From Paraburkholderia acidicola (GTDB lineage: Bacteria > Pseudomonadota > Gammaproteobacteria > Burkholderiales > Burkholderiaceae): 64,000 nt of DNA. The notes under the pieces were generated by a model that saw nothing but the letters and a program-made list of their open reading frames with translations, was not told where the DNA came from and did no database searches. Both the position numbers and the translations under genes were made by a program. Positions 25,292 through 35,419 of the stretch are shown here, piece by piece (the stretch's first letter is position 1; every line of letters begins with the position of its first letter). The DNA lies in NCBI RefSeq assembly GCF_002362315.1, contig NZ_MTZV01000002.1, positions 806,001 to 870,000 on the forward strand, written 5' to 3'.

Positions 25292-27589
25292 TCACGCCAG
25301 CTCAACCGCACTGCTCCGTTCGGCCTCAATCTTCTGCCTCAAGCTCTTCGCAGCCAGAATCATGTTGCTCAACGCCGCTTCCGTCTCTGGCCACCCCCGC
25401 GTTTTCAACCCGCAATCAGGATTGACCCACAAGCGCTCCGCGGGAATGACCTCGCAGGCACGTTCGAGCAGGCGCTGCATCGTCTCAACGCTCGGTACAC
25501 GCGGCGAGTGCGTGTCATACACACCCGGACCAATGCCATTCGGGTAAGCAAACGCACCGAAGCCATCGAGCAATTCCATCGAGGAGCGCGACGTCTCGAT
25601 CGTAATGACGTCTGCATCGAGCGCGGCGATCGAAGGAAGAATATCGTTGAACTCCGAATAGCACATGTGCGTATGGATCTGCGTAGCATCCGACACACCA
25701 CCAGAGGAAATCCGGAACGCCCGCGTCGCCCACTCCAGATACGCCGCCCAATCGGTCTTGCGCAACGGCAAGCCTTCGCGAAACGCCGGCTCGTCGATCT
25801 GAATAATGCGAATGCCGGCCTTCTCGAGATCGATCACTTCGTCACGCATCACCAGCGCCAGTTGCAACGCGGTCGTCGAGCGCGGTTGATCATCGCGCAC
25901 AAACGACCATTCGAGCATCGTCACCGGCCCCGTGAGCACACCTTTTATCAGCCGGTCCGTCAACGACTGCGCGTAGCACGCGGCATCCACGATCATCGGT
26001 TCCGGGCGATAGATGTCGCCGTAGATGATCGGCGGCTTGACGCACTGTGCGCCGTAATTCTGCACCCAGCCATTCTCCGTGAACGCATATCCCCATAGCT
26101 TCTCGGCAAAGAACTCAACCATGTCGTTGCGTTCGACCTCGCCGTGCACGAGTACATCGAGCCCGAGTTCCTCCTGTTTGCGCAACACGCTAGCGGTTTC
26201 GGCGCGCATGCGTTCGAGGTAATCGAGTGCGCGCAGTTCGCCGCGCTTGTAAGCGGCACGTGCCTGCCGGATCGCGGGTGTCTGCGGAAACGAGCCGATG
26301 GTGGTGGTCGGCAGAAGTGGGAGCTTCAGCGAATGCTGTTGCACGCGACTGCGATCTTTGAACGGGCTCTTACGGCTCGCCATCGCATCGGTGACGGCTG
26401 CGACCTTTCTCTGCACCAGCACATTCTGCACGGCGCGCGAACTGCGTCGCGCATCGAGTACATTCGCAGCGGCCGTAAGCGCCGGCGCAGCCGCGGCCGG
26501 ATCATGCAAGGCAAGCGCAATCGTGCCGATTTCATCGAGCTTTTCAGTGGCAAACGAAAGCCACGACTTCAGATCCGCATCGAGTCGCTTTTCCGAAGCG
26601 AGCGACATCGGCACGTGCAGTAGCGAGCACGACGGCGCAATCCAGAGCCGGTCGCCACGTTCCGCATGAAGCGGCTGCAACGATCCGACAATCTTGCTCA
26701 GGTCGGCACGCCAGATATTTCGCCCATCGATCACACCGATCGACAACACGGCATCCGCCGGCAGCGTGCGATGCCAGGCATCGAGTTGCTGTGGCGCCCT
26801 GACCAGATCGATATGCACACCGTGTACCGGCAGTTTCGCCACGCGCGGCGCATGATCGGCCGCGGTGTCGAAATACGTCGCGAGCAATATCTTGACCTCC
26901 GATGCACCAAGCACGTCATACACCGCAGAGAACGCTTCGAGCCACTCGCCTTCGAGGTCCAGACACAGCGCAGGCTCATCGAGCTGAACCCATTCGATAC
27001 CGCGTTGCTTCAGCGCTTCGAGTATGCGCATATAGCGGATCACGAGCTTTGGCAGCAGTGACAGCCGGTCAAAACCCGCCACGTGGCTCTTGGACAGCCA
27101 CAGATACGTAATCGGTCCAATCAACACCGGTTTGACCGTGTGATTCAGCGCGAGCGCCTCATTGATCTCATCGAAGAACCAGTCGACGCCGCCATTGAAC
27201 GTCGTATGCGGTCCCAGTTCCGGCACGAGGTAGTGGTAGTTGGTATCGAACCACTTGGTCATTTCCATCGCCGGCTGCGCCTTGTTGCCGCGCGCCAGTT
27301 CGTAATACTGGGCCAACGACAGCGCCGCGGGCTCGAACTCGAAACGCTCGGGCAACGCGCCAAGCAGCGCAGTCAGGTTGAGCATCTGGTCGTAGTAAGC
27401 GAAATCGCCGACCGTCACGAAGTCCAGTTTTGCCGCACGCTGCTGCTCCCAGTGACGCGCGCGCAATTCCTTCGCTATGCCGCGCAGATAGGCATCGTCG
27501 GATTCGCCGCGCCAGAACGATTCTTGCGCAAACTTGAGTTCGCGATGCGCGCCGATGCGCGGAAAACCATGTATGTGAGTGCGAGCCAT
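25292..27589 (-). CDS. metE: Cobalamin-independent methionine synthase MetE (paralogue 1)
   Basis: The 765-residue enzyme transfers the methyl group of 5-methyltetrahydropteroyl-triglutamate to homocysteine. Both barrel halves are present (N-terminal [27 protein letters not shown]-terminal [10 protein letters not shown]). The zinc ligands fall at His641 and Cys643 (HTHMC) and Cys726 (NPDCG), as in E. coli MetE. It is one of two metE genes here, separated from the other by cobF. A near-MetR site (TGAA-N5-CTCA) is seen in its upstream region. Confidence 0.95.
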   Translation of the reverse strand: MARTHIHGFPRIGAHRELKFAQESFWRGESDDAYLRGIAKELRARHWEQQRAAKLDFVTVGDFAYYDQMLNLTALLGALPERFEFEPAALSLAQYYELARGNKAQPAMEMTKWFDTNYHYLVPELGPHTTFNGGVDWFFDEINEALALNHTVKPVLIGPITYLWLSKSHVAGFDRLSLLPKLVIRYMRILEALKQRGIEWVQLDEPALCLDLEGEWLEAFSAVYDVLGASEVKILLATYFDTAADHAPRVAKLPVHGVHIDLVRAPQQLDAWHRTLPADAVLSIGVIDGRNIWRADLSKIVGSLQPLHAERGDRLWIAPSCSLLHVPMSLASEKRLDADLKSWLSFATEKLDEIGTIALALHDPAAAAPALTAAANVLDARRSSRAVQNVLVQRKVAAVTDAMASRKSPFKDRSRVQQHSLKLPLLPTTTIGSFPQTPAIRQARAAYKRGELRALDYLERMRAETASVLRKQEELGLDVLVHGEVERNDMVEFFAEKLWGYAFTENGWVQNYGAQCVKPPIIYGDIYRPEPMIVDAACYAQSLTDRLIKGVLTGPVTMLEWSFVRDDQPRSTTALQLALVMRDEVIDLEKAGIRIIQIDEPAFREGLPLRKTDWAAYLEWATRAFRISSGGVSDATQIHTHMCYSEFNDILPSIAALDADVITIETSRSSMELLDGFGAFAYPNGIGPGVYDTHSPRVPSVETMQRLLERACEVIPAERLWVNPDCGLKTRGWPETEAALSNMILAAKSLRQKIEAERSSAVELA

Positions 27590-27742
27590 AGCGGATCCCT
27601 GACTGAATGGCTCACAGTCTGGAAGTCACGCTATGATTCTTCAAGCGACATGTTTTCATTGTTATATGAGCCGTGTTCATATCACCGCTTTCCAGCATAG
27701 ATTGCTTGAACGCACGTGTCGCTGCATTCACCGGGAACTGGC

Positions 27743-28519
27743 ATGACGAAGAGAATTCTGATCATCGGGATCGGCGCGGGCGACCCCGACTACATGACTG
27801 TTCAGGCGATCAACGCGCTCAATCAGGTTGACGTGTTCTTCGTGATGGACAAAGGCGTTGCGAAGGAAAAGCTCGTTGCGTTACGTAAGGCGATCATCGA
27901 GCGATTTGTGAATGGCCACGACTATCGTGTTGTCGAAGCCACGAGCCCCGAACGTAGACGCGATGAAGGCGAAAGCGACTACAGGTCGGCTGTCGATGAG
28001 TTGAACCGCGACAAACAGCGTGTATTTGAACGCCTGATTTCGGATGAACTAGCCGACGGGGAATGCGGAGCGTTTCTGGTCTGGGGCGATCCGTCGTTGT
28101 ACGACAGCACGATACGCATCGTCGAAGCGATCGAGAAAACCGGAAACCATGCGTTCGATTACGCCGTCATTCCCGGCATCAGCAGCGTCCAGGCGCTGGC
28201 TGCGCGGCACAAGGTGCCGCTCAACCAGATCGGCCGCTCTATCCAGATCACCAATGGTCGCGGTATCGCTGAAGGCTTCCCGAACAATGTGGACAGCGTC
28301 GTCGTCATGCTCGATTCGCAGGATACCTATCGCAAGCTTGTCGATCAGAATCTGGATATCTACTGGGGCGCCTATGTTGGAACGCCAGATGAAATCCTGA
28401 TCTCGGGAAAGTTGCACGAAGTCGTAGATGACATCGTGCGTATCCGTGCAGAAGCCCGTCATAAACATGGCTGGATCATGGACACCTATCTGTTACGCAA
28501 GACCGATGGTGAAACCTGA
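27743..28519 (+). CDS. cobF: Precorrin-6A synthase (deacetylating) CobF
   Basis: The 258-residue tetrapyrrole methylase-family enzyme methylates C-1 of the corrin ring and releases acetate in the aerobic cobalamin pathway. The signature GIGAGDPDYMTVQAINAL is at the N-terminus, VWGDPSLYDSTIRI and PGISSVQALAARH in the middle, and a CobF-type C-terminus ends it. No other cobalamin gene is in the window. It sits between two metE genes, which encode the B12-independent route to methionine. I start at the ATG; the open frame begins nine codons earlier at a GTG. Confidence 0.85.
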   Translation: MTKRILIIGIGAGDPDYMTVQAINALNQVDVFFVMDKGVAKEKLVALRKAIIERFVNGHDYRVVEATSPERRRDEGESDYRSAVDELNRDKQRVFERLISDELADGECGAFLVWGDPSLYDSTIRIVEAIEKTGNHAFDYAVIPGISSVQALAARHKVPLNQIGRSIQITNGRGIAEGFPNNVDSVVVMLDSQDTYRKLVDQNLDIYWGAYVGTPDEILISGKLHEVVDDIVRIRAEARHKHGWIMDTYLLRKTDGET

Positions 28520-28556
28520 CGACACGGCACGACACAACACACGCACCAACATAAAC

Positions 28557-28582
28557 CAACGGCCACCGTCAGGTGGCCGTTG
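28557..28582. terminator. Bidirectional hairpin between cobF and metE-2
   Basis: CAACGGCCACC (28557-28567) pairs with GGTGGCCGTTG (28572-28582) around GTCA. The genes converge on it, and neither side has a strong T run. Confidence 0.6.
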
Positions 28583-28626
28583 TGCATGTCGCTTACGGTT
28601 TCACACGCCACCGTGCGCGCTCGCTA

Positions 28627-30906
28627 TCAGACACCCGCACGCAAGGTCTTAGCCGCCGCCACCATATTCGTCAGCGCCGGAATCACTTCTTCCCAGGCCC
28701 GCGTCTTCAAACCGCAGTCGGGATTCACCCACAACCGCCCCGCCGGAATCCGCTCGGCCGCTTTGCGCATCAATTGCACGATGTGCTCCTGGCTAGGGAT
28801 GTTCGGCGAGTGAATGTCGTACACGCCCGGGCCGATCTCGTTCGGATAGTTGAAGTCGTCGAACGCGTCGAGCAACTCCATATCCGAGCGCGAGGTTTCG
28901 ATCGTGATGACGTCCGCGTCCATATCGGCGATCGACGCAATGATGTCGTTGAACTCCGAATAGCACATATGCGTATGGATCTGCGTTTCGTCCTGCACGC
29001 CATTGGCCGTGATGCGGAACGACTCGACGGCCCATTGCAGGTATTCGTTCCACTGCGATTTGCGCAGCGGCAACCCTTCGCGCAGCGCCGCTTCATCAAT
29101 CTGAATGACGCGCACACCGGCCTTTTCCAGATCCAGCACTTCCTCGCGGATCGCGAGCGCCAGCTGGTGGCACGACACCGAGCGCGGCTGGTCATCACGC
29201 ACGAACGACCAGTTCAGGATCGTAACGGGACCGGTCAGCATGCCCTTCATCGGCTTGGCCGTCTGCGCCTGCGCATACTTGATCCACTCGACCGTCATCG
29301 CCTTCGGACGACTGATATCGCCGAACAGAATCGGCGGCTTCACGCAACGCGAGCCGTACGACTGCACCCAGCCGAACTGGCTGAACGTGTAACCGTCGAG
29401 CTGTTCGCCGAAGTATTCGACCATGTCGTTGCGCTCCGCTTCTCCATGCACGAGCACATCGAGACCCAGCGCTTCCTGTTCCCGCACGCTGCGCACGATT
29501 TCCTTTTGCATCACCGTCTTGTAACCCGCTTCGTCCAGCTCGCCGCTCTTGAACTGGCTACGCGCCTGGCGAATTTCGGCGGTCTGCGGGAACGAACCGA
29601 TGGTCGTGGTCGGAAAAGCCGGCAGGTTCAGCAACGCGGACTGCTTCGTCGCCCGCTGCGGATACGCACTATGGCGACGACCCAGTGCAGCATCGATCTT
29701 CGCGATCGCGGCCTTGACGGCTGGATTGTTCACACGCGGAGAAGTACGACGGCTCTGAATAGCGGCCTGATTCTCCGCGAGCTCCGCTTGCACGGATGCA
29801 CGCCCACCGTTGAGCGCTCTCGCAAGCACCTTCAGCTCATCAAGCTTTTGCAGCGCAAACGCGAGCCAGGATTTGATTTCGCGATCGAGTTTCTGTTCGC
29901 TATCGAGGTCGACAGGCACGTGCAGCAGCGAGCACGATGGTGCAATCCACAAGCGAGCCTGCAACGCCTGATGAATCGGTGTCAACCATTCGAGCGCTGC
30001 ATTGAGATCCGTCTTCCAGATGTTGCGACCGTTGATCACACCCAGCGACAACACCTTGTCAGCCGGCAACTGCGCAACCACCTGCTCGACTTCGGCGCGC
30101 GCGTTGATCGCATCGATATGCAGGCCATGCACCGGCAGCTTGCACGCCAGCGCGAGGTTGGCTTGCAACTGGCCGAAATAGGTGGCCAGTAACAGTTTGA
30201 CGCGGGTGTTCCTCAATGCGTCGTAAGCGGTGACGAACGCTTGTTGCCAGGCAGCATCAAGTTCCGTCACCAGCGCGGGCTCATCGATCTGCACCCACTC
30301 CACACCCTGCGCCGCCAGTTGCTCCAGCAAGGCCGCGTAGACGGGCAACAGGCGCGGCAACAGTGCGAGTTTGTCCGAATCATCCTTAGCCTTGCCAAGC
30401 CATAGATAGGTGACCGGTCCAATGATGACCGGCTTCGCCTTCACACCCAACGCGCGAGCTTGCGCGAGCTGATCGAGCAGGCGCGAAGCATCGAGAGAAA
30501 ACTCAGTCGCTGCGCTGAACTCCGGCACGATGTAGTGATAGTTCGTATCGAACCACTTCGTCATCTCGCCGGCCTGAACGCCGCAGCCGCACGACGAATC
30601 GTGCGCCGAGCGACCACGGGCAATACGAAAGTAATTGTCGAGCGGATCGCCATCGAAGCCGCGAACCCGCTCCGGAATATTGCCGAGCGTAAAGCTCGTG
30701 TCGAGCACCTGGTCGTAGAACGAGAAATCGCCGACCGGAACCTGATCGAGGCCCGCCTGATTGTCCCAGTGCCGCTGGCGCAGTTGCGCGCCAAGCGCCG
30801 TCAATTCTTCACGCGATGAGTTGCCCTTCCAGTAACTCTCCTGCGCGAATTTCAGTTCGCGCTTTGCACCGATGCGAGGGAAGCCGAGATTGTGCGTCGT
30901 AACCAT
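28627..30906 (-). CDS. metE: Cobalamin-independent methionine synthase MetE (paralogue 2)
   Basis: The 759-residue second MetE has the same two-barrel layout and zinc ligands (His646, Cys648 in HTHMC; Cys731 in NPDCG). It carries a short insert with SSCGCG before the conserved [12 protein letters not shown], absent from paralogue 1. Divergence along the whole length shows an old duplication or separate origins rather than a recent copy. It is transcribed away from metR, so it is the classic MetR-controlled copy. Confidence 0.95.
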   Translation of the reverse strand: MVTTHNLGFPRIGAKRELKFAQESYWKGNSSREELTALGAQLRQRHWDNQAGLDQVPVGDFSFYDQVLDTSFTLGNIPERVRGFDGDPLDNYFRIARGRSAHDSSCGCGVQAGEMTKWFDTNYHYIVPEFSAATEFSLDASRLLDQLAQARALGVKAKPVIIGPVTYLWLGKAKDDSDKLALLPRLLPVYAALLEQLAAQGVEWVQIDEPALVTELDAAWQQAFVTAYDALRNTRVKLLLATYFGQLQANLALACKLPVHGLHIDAINARAEVEQVVAQLPADKVLSLGVINGRNIWKTDLNAALEWLTPIHQALQARLWIAPSCSLLHVPVDLDSEQKLDREIKSWLAFALQKLDELKVLARALNGGRASVQAELAENQAAIQSRRTSPRVNNPAVKAAIAKIDAALGRRHSAYPQRATKQSALLNLPAFPTTTIGSFPQTAEIRQARSQFKSGELDEAGYKTVMQKEIVRSVREQEALGLDVLVHGEAERNDMVEYFGEQLDGYTFSQFGWVQSYGSRCVKPPILFGDISRPKAMTVEWIKYAQAQTAKPMKGMLTGPVTILNWSFVRDDQPRSVSCHQLALAIREEVLDLEKAGVRVIQIDEAALREGLPLRKSQWNEYLQWAVESFRITANGVQDETQIHTHMCYSEFNDIIASIADMDADVITIETSRSDMELLDAFDDFNYPNEIGPGVYDIHSPNIPSQEHIVQLMRKAAERIPAGRLWVNPDCGLKTRAWEEVIPALTNMVAAAKTLRAGV

Positions 30907-30957
30907 GATGATGAGCCGCTCCAGAAGTGAACCGCTCGATCATAGGGTGAATGATCC

Positions 30958-30982
30958 ATGAAATATAATGGTGTTATTTCAT
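30958..30982. promoter_or_regulatory. Inverted repeat in the metE-metR intergenic region
   Basis: ATGAAATA (30958-30965) and TATTTCAT (30975-30982) form a perfect 8-bp dyad with a 9-bp spacer, in the divergent metE-metR gap. It contains the TGAA and TTCA halves of MetR sites, though with wider spacing than the enterobacterial TGAA-N5-TTCA. Confidence 0.6.
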
Positions 30983-31012
30983 CGATCGATTAGATTTGTT
31001 CATGGAGCGACA

Positions 31013-31921
31013 ATGCTTGAACGAACCCATCTGGCCATCATCCGGGAAGTGGACCGCCAGGGCTCTCTGACTGCCGCAGCCAATGTGCTGTGCCTGACGC
31101 AGTCGGCGCTCAGTCACACGGTCAAGAAGATGGAGCAGCAACTCGGTACGGCTGTGTGGGATCGCGAGGGGCGCAATTTACGGCTCACGCAGGCCGGTCA
31201 ATACCTGCTCGCGCTCGCCAACCGCGTGCTACCGCAGATGGAGCACGCGGAAGAACGGATGAAGCAATACGCGCAGGGACAGCGCGGCACGTTGCGTATC
31301 GGTATGGAATGTCATCCCTGCTACCAATGGTTGCTCAAGGTCGTCTCGCCGTATCTGGCGCGATGGCCCGACGTCGATGTCGACGTCAAACAGAAATTCC
31401 AGTTTGGCGGGATTGGCGCGCTGTTCGGCTACGACATCGACATTCTGGTCACACCGGATCCGCTCAGAAGACCCGGGCTGCAATTCGAACCGGTCTTCGA
31501 TTACGAGCAGGTGCTGGTAGTGGGATGCAAGCATCGGCTCGCACAGTTGCCCTTCATTCCGCCCGAAGCGCTAGCCGATGAAGTCCTGATTACGTATCCG
31601 GTCGAAATCGATCGGCTGGATATCTATAACCAGTTTCTGATGCCGGCAAACGTCACGCCGAAGCGGCACAAGGTCATCGAAACAACCGACATCATGTTGC
31701 AGATGGTCGCGAGCGGCCGCGGTGTCGCTGCGTTACCGCGCTGGCTGGTGGAAGAGTACGCGGGCAAGGTCGCGATCAAGCCGGTTCGGCTCGGCAAGAA
31801 AGGCATCGCGAAGCAGATCTTTCTCGGTGTGCGCGAGACCGATATATCGATCGATTATCTGCAGGCGTTCGTTGCGCTCGCGCGTGAGTCCGACTGGAAC
31901 GCGGCGGCGAGAACGGTTTGA
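31013..31921 (+). CDS. metR: LysR-type regulator MetR
   Basis: The 302-residue regulator has an N-terminal LysR helix-turn-helix (LTAAANVLCLTQSALSHTVKKME) and a C-terminal inducer-binding domain. LRIGMECHPCYQWLLKVV is typical of MetR, which senses homocysteine. It is divergent from metE paralogue 2, as in many gamma- and betaproteobacteria. I start at the ATG giving the normal LysR length; a longer frame begins upstream. Confidence 0.88.
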   Translation: MLERTHLAIIREVDRQGSLTAAANVLCLTQSALSHTVKKMEQQLGTAVWDREGRNLRLTQAGQYLLALANRVLPQMEHAEERMKQYAQGQRGTLRIGMECHPCYQWLLKVVSPYLARWPDVDVDVKQKFQFGGIGALFGYDIDILVTPDPLRRPGLQFEPVFDYEQVLVVGCKHRLAQLPFIPPEALADEVLITYPVEIDRLDIYNQFLMPANVTPKRHKVIETTDIMLQMVASGRGVAALPRWLVEEYAGKVAIKPVRLGKKGIAKQIFLGVRETDISIDYLQAFVALARESDWNAAARTV

Positions 31922-31969
31922 ACCGGACATGCCGGTTTTCGTACTCGCCGCCTGCGCTCTGCTCTGTCG

Positions 31970-33121
31970 TTACGCCGCCGGAACAGCCGCTCCCACCTGC
32001 CGGTACACCGCATTCTCGAAACCAATGAGTGTGTGCACAACCGGCATATCGAAGAACGGCAGCAACTGCGTCATGAGCACAGCGCCGATGCCCTTCGTGC
32101 GGTCGATCCAGTAGTACGTATTGAAGACCCCGGACCAGTCGGCGGTGCCTTTGCTGCGCATGCCCGGCACATTGTCGAGCGTGAGATGGAAACCGAGACC
32201 CCAGCTCTGCGGCACCGGAGGTGCGGACACGTCGTTTGTCAGCTCGGGCATCGCAGACTTGAGGAACGTCGGCACCTTGATCGGGGCGAGATGGTCTTGC
32301 AGCGCCATCCGTACGGTTGCCGGTTCGAGAACACCGGCCCCATCGTTGAGCCATGCCTGCAGGAAACGGCCGTAGTCCTGCGCCGTACCGTACGACCCGT
32401 GACCCGCCGCGTCCCATTCAGAGGTGGGCGGCAGGTCGAGCCGCGAAGGCTCGAGCGTGCCGTCGGCCTGGCGCTGCATGACGCGGAGCAGACGACTGCG
32501 CTGCTCGGCGTTCGGTTCAAAGGTCGAGTCGCTCATGTCGAGCGGCCCGTACACATGCTGCTTGAGGTAGTTACCCAGACTCTGCCCCGACAACTTCTCG
32601 ACCACGAGCCCGAGCCAGTCGGTGTTGGTGCCGTACTCCCAGACGGTGCCGGGATCGTTCACGAGCGGCATTAAAAGACTGCGCTTTAGCCCTGTCAGCG
32701 GTTGAGGCTCACCGGTCAGCTCGTGGTAGCGCGCCAACTTCTCACTGAGAAAGAAATAACCGAGGCCGGCCGAGTGAGTCATCAACTGGCGTACGGTGGC
32801 CTTGCTCGCAGGCGGGCGCAGGCGCGGCGTGTCGCCGTCGAAACCTTCCAGCACTTGCAGCTGACCGAACTCCGGCAGAATCGATTCGACAGTCGCATCG
32901 AGGCTCAACAAGCCTTTCTCTACAAACTGCAGTGCTGCCGTGGTGGCCACCGCTTTCGTCATCGATGCGTTGCGGAACATCGCGTGCTGGCCTGCCTCGC
33001 CGGCAGCGTGATGGAACAGCGTGCCGCTGCGGTCGACGACCACTGCTGCGATACCGTGAACAGCGCCCTTCGACACAGCATCGTCCAGCAAAGCCTTGAT
33101 AGCCGAACCGTCAAAAGCCAT
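31970..33121 (-). CDS. Serine hydrolase of the beta-lactamase/EstB family
   Basis: The 383-residue class C-like serine hydrolase has Ser53-x-x-Lys56 (SMTK) as nucleophile/base, a YGTN motif as the Tyr element, and a C-terminal WSGVFNTYYWIDRTKG segment in place of a clear KTG. There is no signal peptide, so it acts in the cytosol, most likely as an esterase or amide hydrolase rather than a beta-lactamase. The ATG follows AGGAGG with five-base spacing. Confidence 0.82.
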   Translation of the reverse strand: MAFDGSAIKALLDDAVSKGAVHGIAAVVVDRSGTLFHHAAGEAGQHAMFRNASMTKAVATTAALQFVEKGLLSLDATVESILPEFGQLQVLEGFDGDTPRLRPPASKATVRQLMTHSAGLGYFFLSEKLARYHELTGEPQPLTGLKRSLLMPLVNDPGTVWEYGTNTDWLGLVVEKLSGQSLGNYLKQHVYGPLDMSDSTFEPNAEQRSRLLRVMQRQADGTLEPSRLDLPPTSEWDAAGHGSYGTAQDYGRFLQAWLNDGAGVLEPATVRMALQDHLAPIKVPTFLKSAMPELTNDVSAPPVPQSWGLGFHLTLDNVPGMRSKGTADWSGVFNTYYWIDRTKGIGAVLMTQLLPFFDMPVVHTLIGFENAVYRQVGAAVPAA

Positions 33122-33251
33122 GGTTACCTCCTGCATTCATGATGGGGAATGGGTACGCGAAATCGTCACTGGGACGAGTCGGGCCATTGTGCGCCAGTAA
33201 CAAGAATCAGCAGGTCAACCCGGACACGGCATTTCACATCGTGGTTCGAAT

Positions 33252-33761
33252 CTAGCGGGACGCGTCGGCGAGTAATGCCCACCGTTCATGGTCCCGCCAC
33301 TCGCCATCGATACGCAGATAGCGCGGCGAAAAACCTTCCTGCCTGAAAGCCAGCCGTCGCACGAGCGCGATCGATGCAACATTCTCCGGTTGAATGTTGG
33401 CCTCCAGGCGATGCAGGCCCAGTTCGCCGAACGCAAAATCGATTGCCATTCGCAGCGCTTCGGTCATGAGACCGGTGCGACTGAACTCCACCATGCCGTA
33501 GTAGCCGAGATACGCGCTTTGAAATGCGCCCGCTACGATCTCGTTCAGATTGATCACACCGACGACGCGATTCGATGCGGCCTCGCGTGCGACCAGACCG
33601 ACGTTGGGTCCGGTCAGTCCGCGTGCAAACCAGTTGTCGAAGCCTGGTTGATCGTTGAACGATGTGACCCACGGCAGGTGATATTCCCGACTCGCCGAGT
33701 TCGCGGCGATCAGATCGGTGGCGTCGGCGCGCGTCGCGCGGCCTAGTCGGACGAGACTCAT
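33252..33761 (-). CDS. GNAT N-acetyltransferase (RimJ/RimL type)
   Basis: The 169-residue acetyltransferase has the RimJ/RimL fold: GVINLNEIVAGAFQSAYLGY, then the acceptor-helix region GLMTEALRMAIDFAFGELGLHRLEANI and NVASIALVRRLAFRQEG. It could acetylate a protein N-terminus or a small amine. The neighbouring GNAT gene lies on the same strand, 41 bases upstream. Confidence 0.85.
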   Translation of the reverse strand: MSLVRLGRATRADATDLIAANSASREYHLPWVTSFNDQPGFDNWFARGLTGPNVGLVAREAASNRVVGVINLNEIVAGAFQSAYLGYYGMVEFSRTGLMTEALRMAIDFAFGELGLHRLEANIQPENVASIALVRRLAFRQEGFSPRYLRIDGEWRDHERWALLADASR

Positions 33762-33802
33762 GTTTCTCCAGGGGAAAAGCGGTAGCGGGTTATCAGGAAG
33801 CG

Positions 33803-34399
33803 TCAGTCATCGCCAGGACGATCCCGACTCACCAGACTCAGGTATTCGCTCACGCCTGCCTCACCCAAAGGTTTGTTCATCACCCGCATGGTGTGCGTGG
33901 CGTTATCCATCACGTAGTTGTCGAGGCGCCGCACTTCAACGTAGCCATTGCGCTCCCAGAAGCGTTCCGCGCGTTGATTACCGTCGATGACACCAAGGCG
34001 CACCCACTTCGCACCCGATGCTTTAATCCAGTTCTCGAGCGCGGTATACAGTTGCCGCGCGACACCTTGCCCGTGCCGTTCGGTCGACACCATAAACATT
34101 CCCAGATGCCAGACATCCTCAGCGAAGAGATCCGAAATGACGAAGGCATACGCGGTCAACGCGTTGCTTGCGTCGATGAATCCAATCGCGATCTGTTCAG
34201 TAAACGGCCATTCTTCAGGCAGTTCGCTTTCGAACTCCTTCGCGGCCTGGGTTTCTGTCGGTGGGTGACCTTCGGCTAGCAGGAAGTACCCGGGATTGTT
34301 TTCCAGGAAGGTCTGAATGACGGGGATGTCACTGCGAACGAGTTTGATGGCGCGATAGCCTTCCGTCTCGAACAACGTTTGATTCATTTCGAAAGACAT
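33803..34399 (-). CDS. GNAT N-acetyltransferase
   Basis: The 198-residue acetyltransferase has the acetyl-CoA pyrophosphate motif VSTERHGQGVARQLYTALE (Q/RxxGxG/A as HGQGVA) and VIDGNQRAERFWERNGY as the C-terminal motif. A long N-terminal segment precedes the core. The start is the first in-frame ATG after the preceding LysR stop; a second ATG four codons later (34387) is possible. The substrate is unknown. Confidence 0.85.
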   Translation of the reverse strand: MSFEMNQTLFETEGYRAIKLVRSDIPVIQTFLENNPGYFLLAEGHPPTETQAAKEFESELPEEWPFTEQIAIGFIDASNALTAYAFVISDLFAEDVWHLGMFMVSTERHGQGVARQLYTALENWIKASGAKWVRLGVIDGNQRAERFWERNGYVEVRRLDNYVMDNATHTMRVMNKPLGEAGVSEYLSLVSRDRPGDD

Positions 34400-34410
34400 C
34401 GGTTGTCCGC

Positions 34411-35301
34411 TCAAACGTCGCAACGCTCCGCCGCTTCCGCGCGCAGAAACTCGATCAGGGTATCCAGCATCCGATGCCGGCGCGTGGGCCCGTGACGCAG
34501 GACGAAACACCATGAAGCCGGACGGGATAGAACGGGGAACAGACGCACCAGACGTCCGCTGCGCAGTTCCGCGTCCACCAGCGCCGAGCGGCCGAGTGCG
34601 AGTCCCGCGCCGCCGACTGCCGCACCGATCACCTGACTAAAGCTGCTATAGCGCACGATCTTGCTTTCGAAGTCGTCAGGCAGCCCAAACTCCGTCGACC
34701 AGTTACGCCAGTCGATCTCGGGAAAATCATCGTGTGTTTCCTGAAGCAGGCGGCAACGGCAAACCGCCGTGGACGCAAACGGATGCAACTCGGGGCTGCA
34801 CACCGGAAACACCTCTTCGTGGAACAGCACGATGTCGTCGGGACGCACCGCGCGTTCGGATATGTGCTCGATAGCGAGGTCGATGCCCTGTCTGGCGATA
34901 TCGGGCTCGCCATCCTGAGTGATGGCGTTCAGCGGCGTATCCGGATAGCGCGACGAAAACTCGGCGAGACGGCGAGCGAGCCACATCGTCGAAAACGATG
35001 CGTTGGCGGAAACGGTCAGTCGCCTCGCGACGCCCTTGATCTGCGAGCACGCATCTTCCAGCATCGACAGTGCACTACTCACCGAGGGCAGCAGATCCGA
35101 TCCCGCCGGTGTCAAACGAATCCCGCCTACCCCGGTACTGCGTTCGAGCAGACGAACACCCAGCGTCTCCTCGAGGTTGCGGATCTGATGACTCACGGCA
35201 CTCGTCGACACATTCAGCTCGGCCGCCGCGCGTGCAAAGCCGCCAAGCCGCACAGCGGCTTCGAACGCGCGTAACGCTGGCAGTGGCGGGATCGTGGACA
35301 T
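34411..35301 (-). CDS. LysR regulator, GcvA-like
   Basis: The 296-residue regulator begins PPLPALRAFEAAVRLGGFARAAAELNVSTSAVSHQI, the GcvA-like LysR helix-turn-helix, followed by a periplasmic-binding-protein-like sensor (LTVSANASFSTMWLARRL). It is divergent from the ABC exporter and runs in the same direction as the two GNAT genes, 11 bases from the nearer one, so it could control either. Confidence 0.85.
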   Translation of the reverse strand: MSTIPPLPALRAFEAAVRLGGFARAAAELNVSTSAVSHQIRNLEETLGVRLLERSTGVGGIRLTPAGSDLLPSVSSALSMLEDACSQIKGVARRLTVSANASFSTMWLARRLAEFSSRYPDTPLNAITQDGEPDIARQGIDLAIEHISERAVRPDDIVLFHEEVFPVCSPELHPFASTAVCRCRLLQETHDDFPEIDWRNWSTEFGLPDDFESKIVRYSSFSQVIGAAVGGAGLALGRSALVDAELRSGRLVRLFPVLSRPASWCFVLRHGPTRRHRMLDTLIEFLRAEAAERCDV

Positions 35302-35419
35302 AGGCGGGTATTGTAGGATATTCAACACCCGATGAAAAACCATCTTTTGCCTGCCTGTCTCGCGCAAGGTAACGTCGCAACACCAAAATCAAAATCGCAC
35401 TGAACGACCGGAGGTAGGG

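Noticed and set aside
31970..33121. Class C beta-lactamase resistance gene
   Set aside because: There is no signal peptide and no KTG motif; the family is dominated by esterases.
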